A stretch of 6,290 nt of DNA, from positions 1 through 6,290 of the forward strand of contig JAAZFW010000308.1 of the NCBI GenBank assembly GCA_012511525.1, in the 5' to 3' direction. The notes beneath the pieces are model-generated. The model was given only the letters and a program-made list of their open reading frames with translations, made no database searches and was not told the DNA's origin. A program made the translations under genes and the position numbers. Shown here piece by piece: positions 1 through 5,601 of this stretch (its first letter is position 1; each line of letters begins with the position of its first letter). The DNA is from Clostridiaceae bacterium (GTDB lineage: Bacteria > Bacillota > Clostridia > Saccharofermentanales > UBA5734).

Positions 1-719
1 ACTTCGACGTCGTCGCCGGGCTGCATCGGGCCGACGCCCGAAGGCGTTCCGGTCGTGACGATATCGCCCGGCTCCAGCGTCATGCAGGCCGTGATGAATT
101 CGATCAGCTCGCCGACCGGCCAGATCAGGTTGGCGGTCGAGGACTCCTGCTTGATCTTGCCGTTCAGGCGGGTGCGGATGGCCAGGCGGCCCGGATCGAC
201 TTCATCGGTCACGACCGGTCCGATCGGGGCAAAGGTATCAAAGCCCTTGGCCCTTGTCCATTGGCCGTCCTGTTTCTGGATGTCGCGGGCGGTCACATCA
301 TTGAGGCAGGTGTAGCCGAGGATGTAGTCCCTCGCCTGGTCGGCCTTGACGTGGCGGGCCCGTTTTCCGATCAGGACGGCCAGCTCGCACTCAAAGTCGA
401 CTCGCCTGCTCAGGGCCGGCGGCGGCAGCACGATCGGGCTGCCGGGATCGTTGACCGCGGTCGACGGCTTGATAAAAAGGATCGGCGTCTCGGGGACAGA
501 GCTGTCGAACTCGGCGATGTGGTCGCGGTAGTTCTTGCCGACCGCCACAATCTTGCCGGGCTCACAGGGCGCCAGCAAGCGCACCGACATCAGGGGAACC
601 GGCTGGCCGAGCGGCACGCCGCTCAAGTAGGGCGCCGCCGTCAGCGGCTGGATCAGGTCGTCGGTCAGCAGCATGCCCCAGAATTTCAGATCCTCATAAG
701 CATAACGGATGTAACGCAC
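1..719 (-). CDS. FAH-family hydrolase (fumarylacetoacetate hydrolase domain), C-terminus cut by window edge
   Basis: This gene runs leftward off the window; 239 codons are visible. The start is GTG at 719-717, with GGAGG at 731-727 seven bases upstream, and there is no better in-frame start. The fold is the FAH C-terminal domain: GKNYRDH (about 61-67), the acidic metal ligands in DFECELAV (E110, E112) and in NDVTARD (D141), K158 in AKGFD, and TGTPSGVG (223-230). The family binds Mg or Mn and cleaves or decarboxylates 2-keto acid substrates such as acylpyruvates, fumarylacetoacetate, oxopentene-tricarboxylate and 2,4-diketo-3-deoxy-sugar acids. It has the short architecture without the eukaryotic FAH N-terminal domain. 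Probably only a short tail is missing. It is the last gene seen in the sugar-acid operon, about 45 bp after the second aldolase. Family assignment is firm. The substrate is not known; by context a hydrolytic branch for a diketo-deoxy acid is possible, which is inference. Confidence 0.93.
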   Translation of the reverse strand, partial: MRYIRYAYEDLKFWGMLLTDDLIQPLTAAPYLSGVPLGQPVPLMSVRLLAPCEPGKIVAVGKNYRDHIAEFDSSVPETPILFIKPSTAVNDPGSPIVLPPPALSRRVDFECELAVLIGKRARHVKADQARDYILGYTCLNDVTARDIQKQDGQWTRAKGFDTFAPIGPVVTDEVDPGRLAIRTRLNGKIKQESSTANLIWPVGELIEFITACMTLEPGDIVTTGTPSGVGPMQPGDDVE

Positions 720-726
720 GGTGTTT

Positions 727-733
727 CCTCCTC
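727..733 (-). promoter_or_regulatory. Ribosome binding site deciding the GTG start of the FAH-family gene
   Basis: On the minus strand GAGGAGG lies seven bases before the GTG at 719. The strong match at good spacing supports a GTG start here, as no ATG in this frame lies at a better position. Confidence 0.8.
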
Positions 734-764
734 TGGCCTGGCTATTTAGATGTCCGACGGGCTT

Positions 765-1412
765 TTAGCCGATCAGCTGGCGGATGAACGCTTCGGTCTG
801 CCGGCGCAGCTGACCGTAGTTTTTGTTTTCGACCAGATCCTTGGGCAAGAGCGAACTGCCCATGCCGACACCGATACAACCGGCCTTGATCCAGTCGGCG
901 CTGTTTTGCGGCGTCACACCGCCGACGGCAACCAGTTTCAATTCGTCGAGCGGAGCCAGGACGTCCTTAACATAGGCCGTCCCCAGCTGGCTGGCCGGAA
1001 ACAGCTTGAGCACCTTAACACCGGCCTTCATCGCCGTCATCATCTCGGTCGGCGTCATCACGCCGGGGATGACCGGGCAGTGCTGGCGGCGGGCGATCTC
1101 GACCACCTCGAGATCGAGGTTGGGCGTCACCAGGAAGCGGGCCCCGGCCGCAAGGGCAGCCAGCGCGCGGTCCGGCGTGCTGACGGTACCGGCGCCGATC
1201 AGCATCCGGTCACCGAAAAGCTCCTGGGCCCGGGTGATCTGTTTTGCGGCGCCGGCGCTGTTCATGGTCACTTCGATCAGGCGGATGCCCGCGTCGGCCA
1301 AGGCAGTAAACACCGGCTCGAGCTGATCCTCCGGCAAGTGGCGCACGATGGCGACCACGCGGTACCGGGTCAAAAGGTCCATCAGTTTTTGCTCGTTGTC
1401 TTGTTTTTCCAT
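765..1412 (-). CDS. KDPG/KHG-family (class I) aldolase, copy 1
   Basis: A 215-residue protein of the 2-dehydro-3-deoxy-phosphogluconate / 4-hydroxy-2-oxoglutarate aldolase family, a TIM-barrel class I aldolase. The Schiff-base lysine is K136 in LKLFPA; the catalytic glutamate is E47 in IEVT; R24 in VAIVR, T76 in GAGTV and the phosphate-loop motifs VGGV (about 162-165) and GMGSS (183-187) are present. It would cleave a 2-keto-3-deoxy-6-phospho-aldonate to pyruvate and glyceraldehyde 3-phosphate. The residue after EVTM is N rather than the arginine of E. coli Eda, as also happens in other Eda homologues. It sits 9 bp after the dehydratase gene, so KDPGal cleavage (a DgoA-like role) is a fair inference. 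The start ATG at 1412 has only a GGAG at 15 bases, inside the end of the upstream gene, so translation may rely on coupling. Its sequence differs clearly from the other aldolase in this operon. Confidence 0.93.
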   Translation of the reverse strand: MEKQDNEQKLMDLLTRYRVVAIVRHLPEDQLEPVFTALADAGIRLIEVTMNSAGAAKQITRAQELFGDRMLIGAGTVSTPDRALAALAAGARFLVTPNLDLEVVEIARRQHCPVIPGVMTPTEMMTAMKAGVKVLKLFPASQLGTAYVKDVLAPLDELKLVAVGGVTPQNSADWIKAGCIGVGMGSSLLPKDLVENKNYGQLRRQTEAFIRQLIG

Positions 1413-1421
1413 ACGTTTATT

Positions 1422-2570
1422 CTACCACTCCGCAACACTGCCGTCAGCCTGGCGCCAAACCGGGTTCTTCCAGCTGTGGCCGATCCGGGCCAGCTCACGG
1501 ACTTTTTCTTCAGCGATCTCGATGCCCAATCCGGGCTTGTCCGGCAAGGCGACATATCCGTCTGCATAGGCGAACGCCCCGGGGTCGGCCAGGTAGTCGA
1601 GCACATCGTTGCCGACGTTGTAATGGATCCCCAGGCTCTGTTCCTGGATCACGGCATTGGGTGAGCAGGCGTCAAGCTGCAGGCACGAGGCCAGGGCGAT
1701 CGGCCCCAGCGGGCAGTGCGGCGCCAGGGCGACGTCGTAGGCTTCGGCCATCGCGGCAATCTTGCGGCACTCGAGGATACCGCCGGCGTGCGACACATCC
1801 GGCTGGATGATGTCGACATAGCCTTCCTGGAGCAATGTCTTGAAATCCCAGCGCGTGAAGAGCCGCTCGCCGGTCGCGATCGGGATCGAGCACAACGCGG
1901 CGATGTCGCGCAGCGCCTCCAGGTTCTCGGACAGGACCGGCTCCTCGATGAACATCGGGCGGTACGGCTCCAGCTCGCGGGCCAGGACCTTGGCCATCGC
2001 CTTGTGCACCCGGCCGTGAAAGTCGATCCCGATGCCCAGGCCGGGCCCGCCGACTTCGCGCACGGCGGCCACCCGGGCCAGGACCGCGTCGATTTTCTCA
2101 TGGCTGTCGATGTAGTGCAGCTCTTCGGTTGCGTTCATCTTGACGGCCTTGAAGCCGCTAGCCAGCTGCTTTTTGACCGCTTCGGCGACATCGTCCGGCC
2201 GGTCACCGCCGATCCAGTTGTAGACCTGCATGCGGTCGCGGCAGCGTCCGCCCAAAAGCTCGTAGACCGGGACGCCATAAAGCTTGCCCTTGATGTCCCA
2301 AAGGGCCTGCTCGATGCCCGATAGGGCGGATGTCAGCACCGGGCCGCCGCGGTAAAAGCCGCCGCGGTAGATGCTCTGCCAGATGTCTTCGATTTGGCGC
2401 GGGTCGCGCCCCTCCAGGTAGGACCAGAGCTCGGTAACGCAGGCGGCTACCGTATCGGCGCGTCCCTCGATGACCGGTTCGCCCCAACCGACAAAGCCGT
2501 CGTCGGTCTCCAGGCGCAGGAACAGCCAGCGCGGCGGAACCTTGAACAATTCGTATTGGACCAGTTTCAT
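1422..2570 (-). CDS. dgoD: D-galactonate dehydratase (enolase superfamily, DgoD)
   Basis: A 382-residue enolase-superfamily dehydratase, the same length as I recall for E. coli DgoD and colinear with it from the N-terminal PPRW and EPVIEGRA motifs to the C-terminal SVAEW. It takes D-galactonate to 2-keto-3-deoxy-D-galactonate and water in the cytoplasm. The Mg ligands fall at D183 (IDFHGR), E209 (FIEEP) and E235 (TGER). H185, in the same DFHGR motif, and H285 (APHCPLGP) are the two histidines used as acid and base in DgoD. The N-terminal capping domain (about 1-115) is followed by the barrel. The start ATG has AAGGGG upstream (2585-2580) at about nine bases. It lies 17 bp after the kinase gene and 9 bp before an aldolase, the order expected for a De Ley-Doudoroff pathway. 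A close relative acting on another aldonate, such as D-gluconate, cannot be excluded, but the motif agreement with DgoD is strong. Confidence 0.93.
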   Translation of the reverse strand: MKLVQYELFKVPPRWLFLRLETDDGFVGWGEPVIEGRADTVAACVTELWSYLEGRDPRQIEDIWQSIYRGGFYRGGPVLTSALSGIEQALWDIKGKLYGVPVYELLGGRCRDRMQVYNWIGGDRPDDVAEAVKKQLASGFKAVKMNATEELHYIDSHEKIDAVLARVAAVREVGGPGLGIGIDFHGRVHKAMAKVLARELEPYRPMFIEEPVLSENLEALRDIAALCSIPIATGERLFTRWDFKTLLQEGYVDIIQPDVSHAGGILECRKIAAMAEAYDVALAPHCPLGPIALASCLQLDACSPNAVIQEQSLGIHYNVGNDVLDYLADPGAFAYADGYVALPDKPGLGIEIAEEKVRELARIGHSWKNPVWRQADGSVAEW

Positions 2571-2587
2571 GACTGTTGTCCCCTTTC

Positions 2588-3619
2588 TCAGCGCTGCACG
2601 CGGCCGGATGCGTCGCCCTGGAGCAGCTTTTCGACCTCGGACGCACTCACCCGGTTGAAATCGCCGGGAATGGTGTGCTTGAGGCAGCTGGCGGCTGTGG
2701 CGAACTCCAGTGACTGGCGGTTGTCTTGTCCGCTGACCAGGCCGTGGATCAGGCCGGCGCAGAACGAGTCACCGCCGCCGACGCGGTCGACGATGTTGCG
2801 GATCTCGTAGCGGCAGCTGCGGTAAAAGCCCTGGCTGTCACGCAGGCAGGCAGACCAGTTGTTGTGGTCGGCGCTGATGCTCTCGCGCAGCGTGATGGCC
2901 ACCAGGCGCAAATTGGGGTAGGCCGCGAGGACGCGTTCGGTCAGGTCAGCGTAGGCCGCCTCGTCCAGCTCACCCGACGCCACGTCGCTTGCCGCCTCGA
3001 TGCCCAGGGTCTTCTGGCAGTCTTCCTCGTTGCCGACCAGGACATCGGCCAGCTTGACCAGCTCCGGCATGACCTCATGGGCTTTCTTGCCCCAGTTCCA
3101 TAGCTTGGCCCGGTAATTGAGATCAATCGAGACCGGCACGCCCAGGCGCTTTGCTTCCTGGACGGCCTCCAGGGCGGCGCCGGCGCAACTCGCGCTGATC
3201 GCCGGCGTGATGCCGGTGACATGGAACCAGTCGGCGCCGGCGAGCAGGCGGGGCCAGTCGAAGTCGCCGGGGCCGGAGCGGGCGATGCTGGAGTTGTCAC
3301 GGTCGTAGATGACCTTGGACGGGCGCTGATTGGAACCGGTCTCGACATAGTAGACGCCCATGCGCCCCTTGTCGCGCCGGATCTCGGAAACATCGACGCC
3401 GAAGCGGCGCAGTTCGGCCAGACAGGCGTCGGCGATCTCGTTGGCCGGCAGGGCCGTGACATAGACCGCATGGTGGCCGAACCCGGCCAATGAGACTGCG
3501 ACATTGGCCTCGCCGCCGCCAAAGGTCATCTCCAACAGGGCGCTCTGGCCCAGCCGCTCGTGCCCGGGGGACTTGAGGCGAACCATAATCTCGCCGAATG
3601 ACAGGATTTTCTTGCTCAT
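2588..3619 (-). CDS. kdgK: 2-dehydro-3-deoxygluconate kinase (PfkB family sugar kinase)
   Basis: A 343-residue PfkB/ribokinase-family kinase. The N-terminal glycine-rich signature GGGEANVA is at 34-41 and the C-terminal signature GGGDSF at 281-286, with D284 as the catalytic base. Features typical of 2-keto-3-deoxygluconate kinases are the QRPSKVIYDR stretch (98-107) and DLNYRAKLW (166-174). It would phosphorylate a 2-keto-3-deoxy-aldonate at C6 with ATP, giving the substrate of the neighbouring aldolases. Starting at ATG 3619 it has a perfect GGAGG (3632-3628) eight bases upstream. It ends 17 bp before dgoD. The galactonate pathway of E. coli uses an unrelated kinase family (DgoK), so this enzyme would have to accept the galacto epimer, as some PfkB-type KDG kinases do (family knowledge; not shown here). 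The family is certain and the exact substrate is inferred from context. Confidence 0.9.
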   Translation of the reverse strand: MSKKILSFGEIMVRLKSPGHERLGQSALLEMTFGGGEANVAVSLAGFGHHAVYVTALPANEIADACLAELRRFGVDVSEIRRDKGRMGVYYVETGSNQRPSKVIYDRDNSSIARSGPGDFDWPRLLAGADWFHVTGITPAISASCAGAALEAVQEAKRLGVPVSIDLNYRAKLWNWGKKAHEVMPELVKLADVLVGNEEDCQKTLGIEAASDVASGELDEAAYADLTERVLAAYPNLRLVAITLRESISADHNNWSACLRDSQGFYRSCRYEIRNIVDRVGGGDSFCAGLIHGLVSGQDNRQSLEFATAASCLKHTIPGDFNRVSASEVEKLLQGDASGRVQR

Positions 3620-3627
3620 TGGGTTTT

Positions 3628-3632
3628 CCTCC
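3628..3632 (-). promoter_or_regulatory. Strong ribosome binding site of the KDG kinase gene
   Basis: GGAGG on the minus strand, eight bases before ATG 3619. It lies in the 39-bp gap after the regulator gene. It is much stronger than the site in front of the regulator, which suggests the kinase is translated more efficiently than the regulator from the shared message. Confidence 0.75.
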
Positions 3633-3658
3633 TTGCTTGCAGGACCAACGGCCTGCTG

Positions 3659-4483
3659 CTATTTTTTTTCGAATCGTTCCGGGTCGCAGCCCATACGCCG
3701 GGAAATGACCATGGCCGTTTCCCGGATGGCTGCGAGCACGTCGCTTTCCGGCTGGTCGAAATAATCGTTCCGGCTGCCGGCGGTGCTGAGGGCCGCGATG
3801 ATCTGGCCGCGGTAGTCCAGGATTGGGCAGGCCGCGCAAAAGACGCCCGGCTCGTGCTCTTCCCGGTCGAAGGCGACGCCGTTTTGGCGCACCTGCCGGA
3901 TTTCGTCCAGCAAACGTGCCGGGTCGGTCGTTGTCTTTTCGGTGTAGGCAATAAGCGGCGCGGCCTGCAGCAGGGCCATGACCTGGCGGTCGTCCAGGGC
4001 GCCAAGCAGCACCTTGCCCAGGGCCGTGCAATGCAGCGGGCTGCGTTTGCCGATCTGGGAATACATGCGGATCGAATGGACTGTCTCGATCTTTTCGATG
4101 TAGACGATTTCGTTGCCGTCGCGGATCGCCAGGTGAACCGGCTGACCGACTTTGTCGACCAGCCGGCGCAGCCAGGGCTGCGCTTCCGTCTTGAGTTCGA
4201 GGTTGTTCAGGCGAAGGCTGGAAATCGCAACCAGCTTGAGGCCGACCAGGCAGCGGCCGTCTTCCCTCTTTTCGACGAAGCCGCGCCGGATCAGGGTACT
4301 GAGCAGCCGGTGCACGGCCACCTTGTTAAGGCTCATACGCGCGCCGATCTCCACAGGACGCAGGCCCTGTGCCTCGTGGGCCAGCAGCTCGAGCAGGTCC
4401 AGCGCCCGGTCAACGGTCTTGAGGCCGCTATCCGCCACGGGATGGTCTTCAGCTGGCCTGGCCGCGGGCCAGAGCGATCTCAC
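3659..4483 (-). CDS. IclR-family transcriptional regulator, KdgR-like
   Basis: A regulator of 274 residues from the GTG at 4483. The winged helix-turn-helix is at about 21-82 (LKTVDRALDLLELL, then VEIGARMSLNKVAVHRLLSTL) and the IclR effector-binding domain at about 95-270. The stretch SIRMYSQIGKRSPLHCTALGKVLL (137-160) is closely like that of E. coli KdgR, the repressor of keto-deoxygluconate genes, so the effector is probably a 2-keto-3-deoxy acid or its phosphate (inference). It is the second gene of the operon it probably controls, implying feedback on its own synthesis. The start is ambiguous. GTG 4483 has AAGGA eight bases upstream but lies 35 bp inside the aldolase gene. GTG 4438 gives 259 residues and a 10-bp gap but no clear binding site. 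The extra 15 residues do not look conserved. The stop codon is TAG after a run of lysine codons. Confidence 0.92.
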   Translation of the reverse strand: MRSLWPAARPAEDHPVADSGLKTVDRALDLLELLAHEAQGLRPVEIGARMSLNKVAVHRLLSTLIRRGFVEKREDGRCLVGLKLVAISSLRLNNLELKTEAQPWLRRLVDKVGQPVHLAIRDGNEIVYIEKIETVHSIRMYSQIGKRSPLHCTALGKVLLGALDDRQVMALLQAAPLIAYTEKTTTDPARLLDEIRQVRQNGVAFDREEHEPGVFCAACPILDYRGQIIAALSTAGSRNDYFDQPESDVLAAIRETAMVISRRMGCDPERFEKK

Positions 4484-5099
4484 GGATAAAGTCCTTGGCT
4501 ACGGATGTGATCGCGTCGTAATCGCCGCGCTTGGCGCCGCCGGTCAGGGAACTGCCGGCACCGAGGGCCACCGCGCCGGCCTTGATCCACTCGCCGGCGT
4601 TGGCGACCGTGACGCCGCCGGTCGGCATGATCTGCGCCTGGGGCAGCGGGCCGCGCACCGCCTTGATCATGGCCGGCCCGAACAGCTCGCCGGGAAAGAG
4701 CTTGATCAGGTCGGCGCCGGAGCGCATGACCTCGACCATTTCCTTGATCGTCATCGCGCCGGGCATGACCGCGATCTGGTAGGTCTGGCACATCCGGACC
4801 GTCTCCGGATCGAAACAGGGGCTGACGACGTAACAGGCCCCGCTCAGGATCGCCTGGCGCGCCGTGGCGCTGTCCATGACGGTACCGGCCCCGATGATGA
4901 TCTCTTCCGGCCGGTAACGGCCTGCCAGCTGCTCGATGATGGCGCTGGCGCCGGGAACGGTGTAGGTGATCTCGATCGCCGCCACGCCGCCCGCGATGCA
5001 GGCGTCGGCGATACGGACCGCCTGGTCGCTGGATTCGGCGCGCACAACGGCCACCAGGCCGCACGCTTCGATTTTGGCCAGGATTTGCTGCTTGTCCAT
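4449..5099 (-). CDS. KDPG/KHG-family (class I) aldolase, copy 2, first gene of the operon
   Basis: A 216-residue class I aldolase of the KDPG/KHG (Eda) family. Active-site residues are K133 in LIKLFPGE (Schiff base), E43 in IEITYT, R20 in VAVVRA and T73 in GAGTV. The phosphate-binding glycines are in PTGGV (159-163) and GAGSS (180-184). It cleaves 2-keto-3-deoxy-6-phospho-aldonates, or 4-hydroxy-2-oxoglutarate, to pyruvate and an aldehyde. Its EITYTVP motif resembles the Thermotoga type of KDPG aldolase, whereas copy 1 in this operon has EVTMNS, so the two are not recent duplicates. The start is ATG 5099, with GGAGG at 5109-5105 five bases upstream. An in-frame TTG at 5111 overlaps that GGAGG and is not a credible start. 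Its tail overlaps the longer form of the regulator gene. As promoter-proximal gene it is probably the most strongly expressed aldolase. Confidence 0.93.
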   Translation of the reverse strand: MDKQQILAKIEACGLVAVVRAESSDQAVRIADACIAGGVAAIEITYTVPGASAIIEQLAGRYRPEEIIIGAGTVMDSATARQAILSGACYVVSPCFDPETVRMCQTYQIAVMPGAMTIKEMVEVMRSGADLIKLFPGELFGPAMIKAVRGPLPQAQIMPTGGVTVANAGEWIKAGAVALGAGSSLTGGAKRGDYDAITSVAKDFIREIALARGQAS

Positions 5100-5104
5100 G
5101 AAGA

Positions 5105-5109
5105 CCTCC
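5105..5109 (-). promoter_or_regulatory. Ribosome binding site fixing the ATG 5099 start of the first aldolase
   Basis: GGAGG on the minus strand, five bases before the ATG at 5099. It overlaps the upstream in-frame TTG (5111-5109), so the longer reading is rejected. Confidence 0.8.
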
Positions 5110-5119
5110 AAACAAAAGT

Positions 5120-5136
5120 GTTACACTATTTGTAAC
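5120..5136. promoter_or_regulatory. Perfect palindrome, candidate operator of the sugar-acid operon
   Basis: GTTACA-CTATT-TGTAAC is a perfect inverted repeat with 6-bp arms and a 5-bp spacer. It lies between the predicted transcription start (about 5153) and the first gene's ribosome binding site. A 17-bp dyad here suits an IclR-family dimer acting as a roadblock repressor, and a KdgR-like regulator is encoded in the same operon. It does not match the enterobacterial KdgR consensus, so assignment to this regulator is inference. The dyad itself is seen directly. Confidence 0.55.
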
Positions 5137-5159
5137 TCGATTTCAGATATGACATCTTC

Positions 5160-5188
5160 ATTTTATGCGTTGGTCCATGAAACGTCAA
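5160..5188 (-). promoter_or_regulatory. Sigma-70/sigma-A promoter of the sugar-acid operon
   Basis: On the minus strand, TTGACG (5188-5183) is followed after exactly 17 bases by TAAAAT (5165-5160). Each hexamer matches the consensus at five of six positions. The transcript would start near 5153, leaving a leader of roughly 54 bases before ATG 5099. It is the only good promoter seen for the leftward genes, so all six are probably one transcription unit. Confidence 0.7.
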
Positions 5189-5208
5189 TGCAAAGCATGG
5201 CACATTTT

Positions 5209-5223
5209 GATCTTGAAAAGATC
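5209..5223. repeat. Inverted repeat upstream of the operon promoter
   Basis: GATCTT-GAA-AAGATC is a perfect dyad with 6-bp arms and a 3-base centre. It is centred about 63 bp upstream of the predicted start of the leftward transcript and about 35 bp before the -35 box of the rightward promoter. It could be a regulator site for either promoter, or chance in AT-rich DNA. Confidence 0.35.
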
Positions 5224-5250
5224 CCAACACTTTGTGAGTTAACGGTTTAC

Positions 5251-5279
5251 TTGATCCATTCGTCATATATGGGTATAAT
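5251..5279 (+). promoter_or_regulatory. Sigma-70/sigma-A promoter of the toxin-antitoxin pair
   Basis: TTGATC (5251-5256) and a perfect TATAAT (5274-5279) are separated by 17 bases. Transcription would start near 5286, about 28 bases before the antitoxin ATG. The promoter is divergent from the operon promoter, with about 60 bp between the two -35 boxes. Confidence 0.75.
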
Positions 5280-5301
5280 ATTGCTATATATATTAATATT
5301 A
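5276..5301. promoter_or_regulatory. Inverted repeat over the -10 region, candidate autoregulatory operator of the toxin-antitoxin pair
   Basis: TAATATT (5276-5282) and AATATTA (5295-5301) are 7-bp arms of a perfect inverted repeat with a 12-bp AT-rich centre. The dyad overlaps the -10 box, the expected transcription start and the first base of the AGGAG ribosome binding site. Phd/YefM antitoxins normally bind palindromes at this place to repress their own promoter, so the location fits. The low sequence complexity reduces confidence. Confidence 0.45.
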
Positions 5302-5313
5302 GGAGTGATTTAT

Positions 5314-5601
5314 ATGGGAACAATTATTAGGCCGTCAAGTGAACTTCGAAAAAATTACAACAGCATCGCCGAGATTTGCAGAAAAATGAAAGCGCCTGTA
5401 TTTCTCACTAAGAATGGTGTCGGTGATACGGTCATTATGGATATGGAAACATTCAATCGGCGCGAAGATGATTTGGCAGCAGCCGAGCGTTTGTTAAATG
5501 CAGAACGATCCCGTTTGCTTGGATCTCCAGGATATTCGATGGATACATTTGAAAAAAACATGCGTGAAGCTATTGCTAATGGATCTGAGCATGGTACGTG
5601 A
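5314..5601 (+). CDS. Type II toxin-antitoxin system antitoxin, Phd/YefM family
   Basis: A 95-residue protein starting at ATG 5314, with AGGAG (5301-5305) eight bases upstream. The reading frame is open further upstream, but that part overlaps the aldolase gene and the promoter and is not coding. Residues 1-50 fit the Phd/YefM DNA-binding fold: IRPSSELRKNYNSIAE, then PVFLTKNGVGDTVIMDMETF. The charged C-terminal half (about 51-95, EDDLAAAERLLNAERSRLL onward) is the expected toxin-wrapping helical tail. It would neutralise the toxin encoded next to it and repress the shared promoter. It overlaps the toxin gene by 11 bp, which usually indicates coupled translation. Its codons are AT-rich (AAA, GAA, ATT, GAT), unlike the GC-rich operon to the left, which points to separate acquisition. 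Family assignment rests on motif pattern, size and toxin partner. Confidence 0.88.
   Translation: MGTIIRPSSELRKNYNSIAEICRKMKAPVFLTKNGVGDTVIMDMETFNRREDDLAAAERLLNAERSRLLGSPGYSMDTFEKNMREAIANGSEHGT

Noticed and set aside
750..1664. Rightward open frame of 304 codons antisense to the second aldolase and dehydratase
   Set aside because: It is a by-product of GC-rich codon bias in the minus-strand genes. Its translation has no recognisable domain, while the opposite strand encodes well-conserved enzymes.
3633..3656. Possible terminator hairpin between the regulator and kinase genes (GCAGG/CCTGC)
   Set aside because: The stem is only five base pairs, has no U-run, and lies between genes that appear co-transcribed.
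4152..5135. Rightward open frame of 327 codons across the regulator and first aldolase
   Set aside because: It is antisense to two convincing genes, is low in recognisable features and has no ribosome binding site.
5174..5191. Possible catabolite control (cre) or KdgR half-site around ATGAAACGTCAAT
   Set aside because: Only one half fits: the cre core is one base short and the second KdgR arm is missing.
5188..5198. Short dyad ATGC-AAA-GCAT next to the -35 box
   Set aside because: The 4-bp arms are too short to separate from chance.
4966..5313. N-terminal extension of the antitoxin frame
   Set aside because: The frame is open upstream, but this part lies in the aldolase gene and both promoters. 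The AGGAG before ATG 5314 fixes the start.
5126..5323. Leftward 65-codon frame in the AT-rich intergenic region
   Set aside because: It overlaps both promoters and the start of the antitoxin gene, has no family resemblance and no good ribosome binding site.
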